Made by a program: the position numbers and the translations under genes. 64,000 nt of DNA from Asterias amurensis (taxonomy: Eukaryota > Echinodermata > Asteroidea > Forcipulatida > Asteriidae). Positions within the stretch are counted from its first letter, which is position 1; each line of letters begins with the position of its first letter. The notes beneath the pieces were generated by a model. That model saw only the letters and a list, made by a program, of their open reading frames with translations, searched no databases and was not told the origin of the DNA. The DNA lies in the NCBI RefSeq assembly GCF_032118995.1, contig NC_092665.1, positions 10,148,512-10,212,511 of the forward strand, read 5' to 3'. This document shows, one piece after another, positions 59,822 to 64,000 of this stretch.

Positions 59822-62555
59822 AATCAAACTTGGCATTCAGATTTAAAACTGTCACTAGTATTCAAGAATACTTGTTACACATCTTTCCTTAATAGTTTTA
59901 TAATAGATGTTAAATTTCATATTAGTTTTGTTCACCAATTTCAAATAGTACAGTTTTAATCATCAAACCCTATATCAAACTGTATTTGTTTTAGTTCCAA
60001 ATCACTTGAGTAAATCGGGCATGATATTTGGTCCTTAGACAAAATGTAGGAACATTTTATGGAGTAAAAGGGCTGACCTAAAATGTGGTTAGGTTTTAAT
60101 ATACTATTTAATCACAATTTTTCTGTTTTCTTCCTAGGGCAAAACAATCAGGAATCATCAGACTTCTACCTCCATGAATAGACCATACCAGACTGCATTG
60201 GCGATGTTAAATAAAATTGGCGAAAGCAGCTTCCAAGGTAGATGGAGAGGGATTACAGAGAACTCTTAGATGGTTACTCCTTAGATCCACCATTATCTTG
60301 TCATTCTTAACTGTCTGTTTATTATTAACCATCAATACATCATGTCTCTTTCCGCTAACCTGCACAACAATGGGCACAACATCTTCTGAGCTGGCTTAAG
60401 CCATGTTCGACAAATCTGTCAGACAAAGGGGGACATGCCAGGCTTTCTAGAAGGCGGGGGTCGCAGGGACAATAGCGAGTGACCAAATGGATTCAGAGGG
60501 GGTAAGAAAAACACTAATTTGAAGTCAGGCGAGTAACAAGCGGGTAGACAAACAAATGTCTGTGTAGGGTTTAAGATACTTTTTTTTTATTCTCATCATA
60601 ATCATCATCAGACAGGAATGGTTTTATTTAAGCAATGTCGTCAAACTAGAAAGCTTTCTTTTGATCTTGGCGAGTGGGACCACAGCATGAGGGCGCTGTA
60701 CAAAGCCTCTTCTGAAAACACTGTTAAGAAGACTTGTATACACAATGCCATTATTTACAACCAACTTGTGTGTATTGTCAAAACCAACCAATTTGGTGCA
60801 CTGTCTGAACAAACACAAATATACCATGTACCCTGGTAGATACATGTAGTAGTACCACATGATTTTTGGGTAATTGTAGGTAATGTAATTTTTAACGTGG
60901 GACTTGGACTGCAGGGGGCACTGTACCGGTATCATATATCCATTGCAGAATCTTGTAATTTTATTCTGCCGGTATAACATGACCGCAAGAACACCCCTCA
61001 TGTAAATACTGCCGAGTCAATTTGGAAACAGGGGGAGAGAGAGGGAAAAAATCTTTGGAAAAAGGGGGACCAGAGAATTTCTTCTTTGTAATCGGTGTTT
61101 GCACTGATTTAATGCCCACTTGAGGAAGATGTCAGCGTAGTAATTCTACACCTCGAAGGAGATAAATTAAATTTGGGGTGTATCAATTCAATGCAAATTA
61201 ACGGGGGGAAAAGCCTGTTGGATTCTTCCTGCAGAATCGTTGGTGTTGGGTTAATGACCAAATGTACACTTTGTCACGGTAAGAACGGGAGTAACTTTGG
61301 ACACTTAAATCAAGGTCTTAAATTAAGAATGGAAGTTAAAATTTTAAAAGGGGCGCAATGAGAATGGAGTCCTATTTCATGAATCAAATTTACGAGAGTG
61401 TCTTTACTACGCTGATGATTATCACCATTCTCTACTTAAATGGGGATAGGCTAAAAGTTCTATGCTGGGATTTGCCAAGTTCAGCTTAGAAGTACAAAAA
61501 CATTTTCCTGAATAGAAAAGGATTGCCAGCTAAAAAAGAGTATGTTATGTGTCAGCTGGCTCCAGGCACAATTTTCCACAGCTTGATTTTATATACAAAG
61601 TTTTTGGTAGCAGATCTTAATTATTATTTAAGAAGATTCTATGAATATTGATGATATGTTCTTCTTTTGGCGAGTTTTTCACCAATATTGAAGATAATAT
61701 GGAAGAAAAGAAGGGAGGAATTGGCAACAAAATCTAAGTGGAAGAACCTCAGAATTTACAGGTTAGATTTCCTGACTTCAGTGAACAATCATTATCTTCT
61801 ATTAGCATGACAAGCAATAACCAGGCCATTCTCTACAATGACCCAATTTCTAATTTTCATCTTCCAAGTAAAACAAACATCCTCATAGCAAAATCACATA
61901 AAAAAAGGTTTTCATCGAAGAAAACCAGAAGAAAAAGAGATAAAAAGAAAGTTTGTGTGAAACAAACAAACATGAGTTTGAAATTTAGGGTCCAATCTTC
62001 GTCACATTCAAATTGCCTTGACACAGATTGTATCTCATAAAGCAATAGATATAAAAAAAAACCTGAGCTAGATCTTGTTACATACACAAGATTCTGTATC
62101 ACTCATTTGAGTAATGTTGTTACTGATCCCATGCGTTACATTACCAAGATTACTGATAACGTATCTCAACCTAATTGAAAGAGGCAGCAATGCAGACGCA
62201 GGAGATAAAAGCGGCTGAAACTGCGGCACACAATGACTTTGGCAAACATTGACTCACAGAGTGGTGCTCTGCCGTCGCAAAACAAGCGTGTATCGTTCAA
62301 AAATATTAAATGTATAATTAAACCCTATCAGTGTTGGACACGGCGGGGTCGGTGACCAACTTGGGCTGGGGCCCATAGCGCAACTTGACACCACAAAAGA
62401 AAGGGAACACCGAGGATGGGACAGAGGGTACTGTGATGAGAATGGGATGGGGGACAGGCAAGGAAATGAGAAGGGGCGTTCGTGACTTGGGCCAAGCATG
62501 ATTTGCGCCCGGTTTATGGGGGGCATGTTTGAGCAAGGGGGACACCAGTTAGGGG

Positions 62556-62775
62556 GCATTGTTATTTTAATTTCAAGCCGTTTATGAATATTCAAGCAAG
62601 AAATCTAACGCATGACTCAGAACATGAGATTTTCCGTGACGGTTTGTGTCAAAACGAAGATCACGGATGGGTGAATCTGAATGGGGCGACGCAATGATTA
62701 CAATTGGAAAAGGGGGGTACTGCCTTCTTAATTTCATCGCTTGATGAATATTCATATATGCATGACTCAGAATTG
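62556..62775. promoter_or_regulatory. Duplicated module with TGAATATTCA and GCATGACTCAG words
   Basis: TTAATTTCA, ATGAATATTCA and GCATGACTCAGAA occur in the same order twice, about 150-160 bases apart (TGAATATTCA at 62585 and 62745; GCATGACTCAG at 62610 and 62760). TGACTCA is an AP-1/Maf-type site. It may be a duplicated regulatory element or just a diverged tandem repeat. Confidence 0.35.
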
Positions 62776-64000
62776 TGATTTCACTTTTCTGTTTTGAAAT
62801 ACGGTTCACGGTTGAGTTGCGCTGGATTGGCGGGAGCGTCGGCTGTCCCCCTATCATCTGACTAAGAAGAAAAAAGGAAACTCTATAAATATTTAAGATG
62901 AGATAATTTTGGAGAGGGTAAATGTCTGGTTTTGTGGGTTGCATTTACAATAAGAGGGGACAGACGGGAGTTATCTCTCGACTCAATCTTGAGTATTCGT
63001 ACAAATTTAGGTAACGTGATATTTTCACAGGCTGAGGAGACTTGCTCAAGTGTTTTGATTGGTAGAGTGCCGACTACGACAGGCTTTTGTGAATAACGAA
63101 TCATGATTATAATAATAAGCCAAAGGATGTCTGTTTTCCTTTTTTTGAATGAGTGTTCGGTTACCTAACTTTCTTTCGAGAATTTGAAATGTAATTTTCC
63201 GTCCCTCGCTACTGAATATATTTGATCTTAGAATTAAAAATTCTTACCACTTTTGGCTTTGTTCTTTCAAGAGTTTCAAGTCGATGTTTCTTATGAATAT
63301 ATTCATTAAAAATTAATGTCAGATTCTCTTGAGACAAGAAATGTCGCATTTTACTGTAAAATTTTCTCAGTGTATGACTTTCGGCAGCATCTCTATTTTC
63401 TCTTGAGAGTTATTTTTATAAGATGCTTTCAGAAAATTCCTTTTCATTTGAATTTTGAGTTAAGAGCTCTCAAGTTTCGCATGAATGCAAAAGCATAATT
63501 CACCCTTTTTTCCCCGATCTGTGTCTCAAAAAAAAAAAAAAACATCATCAGTAACCATTTGTAACTTTTTTCTCTCTCTTCTTATTTGATGTTTTGAGTA
63601 ACAAACTTTCCTGAATACTCAACTTATATATTTGATTTCCCACCTTTTTGTTTTCTTTTAATTTCATGCTCTTACTGCAAATGCATCAAAGTTATCCACT
63701 TTTTTTTTGCACATCCTCATTCTGAGCCACGTTCTTCCAGACTGATAATCAATTCAAAATTATGTACAAACATTTTATCATATCCTCCCTCTAAGTTGTT
63801 TGTTGTTCATCACAAAACACCCCACCCCTTCACTAACACAGACTTACAGCACTAAATACTGTTGTTTTCTTTCGTAAATGTACGCATCTGGATCATGGAT
63901 GGGATATTAAGACAAAAGCAGCATTGCCCTTAACAGTGGTCCGAAATGTCAGTCAAACACCTGAGGTCCAGTCAAACTTCTCTCCAACTAGTCTAGCTGG

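Larger units (their letters stand above)
54370..64000 (-). other. Large Eph intron or 5' region, no exon recognised
   Basis: I looked on the minus strand for the long exon that codes the ephrin-binding domain and did not find it. It should lie beyond the right edge. The stretch contains a (CT)n array, poly-G runs at about 57063-57077 and 58100-58110, a MITE at 59653-59821 and a duplicated module around 62560-62775. Confidence 0.55.

Noticed and set aside
62254..62944. Overlapping minus-strand open frames of 113 and 120 codons
   Set aside because: Composition follows local GC-richer sequence and the duplicated module; no domain or splice support.
54370..64000. Search for the Eph ephrin-binding-domain exon
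   Set aside because: No minus-strand open frame with the expected long conserved exon was found; it probably lies beyond the window.

Overview
This is an animal nuclear genome window. It is AT-rich, with many short coding exons bounded by GT..AG introns, long introns, microsatellites and many short foldback (MITE-like) elements. The three recognisable complete or partial single-copy genes and the style of the dispersed repeats suggest a marine invertebrate deuterostome, most likely an echinoderm (perhaps a sea star). That assignment is inference from gene content and repeat style, not from a search.

Layout. (1) 1-1469, plus: the last coding exon of a proteasome beta-1 subunit (PSMB6-like); the rest of the gene lies to the left of the window. 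(2) 1470-8921: intergenic, rich in terminal-inverted-repeat elements. (3) 8922-11255, minus: a complete two-exon XXYLT1-like xyloside xylosyltransferase, 604 aa, with a long Gln/Ala/His-rich stem. (4) 11256-13122: upstream region shared head-to-head with the next gene. (5) 13123-19922, plus: a complete coding model of a MIIP-like gene, 8 exons, 566 aa. Every exon junction keeps the frame. (6) 19923-27798: convergent intergenic or 3' UTR space with a 78-bp minisatellite. (7) 27799-54369 and beyond, minus: the 3' part of an Eph receptor tyrosine kinase gene, from the cysteine-rich EGF-like exon through two fibronectin III domains, transmembrane segment, juxtamembrane region, kinase and SAM domain to a PDZ-ligand-like C-terminus. 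Fourteen exons give 749 codons with consistent phases. The ephrin-binding domain and signal peptide are not in the window; 54370-64000 appears to be intron or upstream sequence.

The genes are functionally unrelated: proteasome core, O-glycan elongation on EGF repeats in the secretory pathway, a cytoplasmic regulator, and a cell-surface guidance receptor. They do not form an operon or system. The most notable observations are two symmetric, frame-preserving juxtamembrane mini-exons in the Eph gene, a dense cluster of nuclear-receptor half-sites in an Eph intron, the low-complexity stem of the xylosyltransferase, an invertebrate MIIP with a KEN box, and several foldback elements and minisatellites. 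I found no operon, CRISPR array, viral gene or evidently new multi-gene system.
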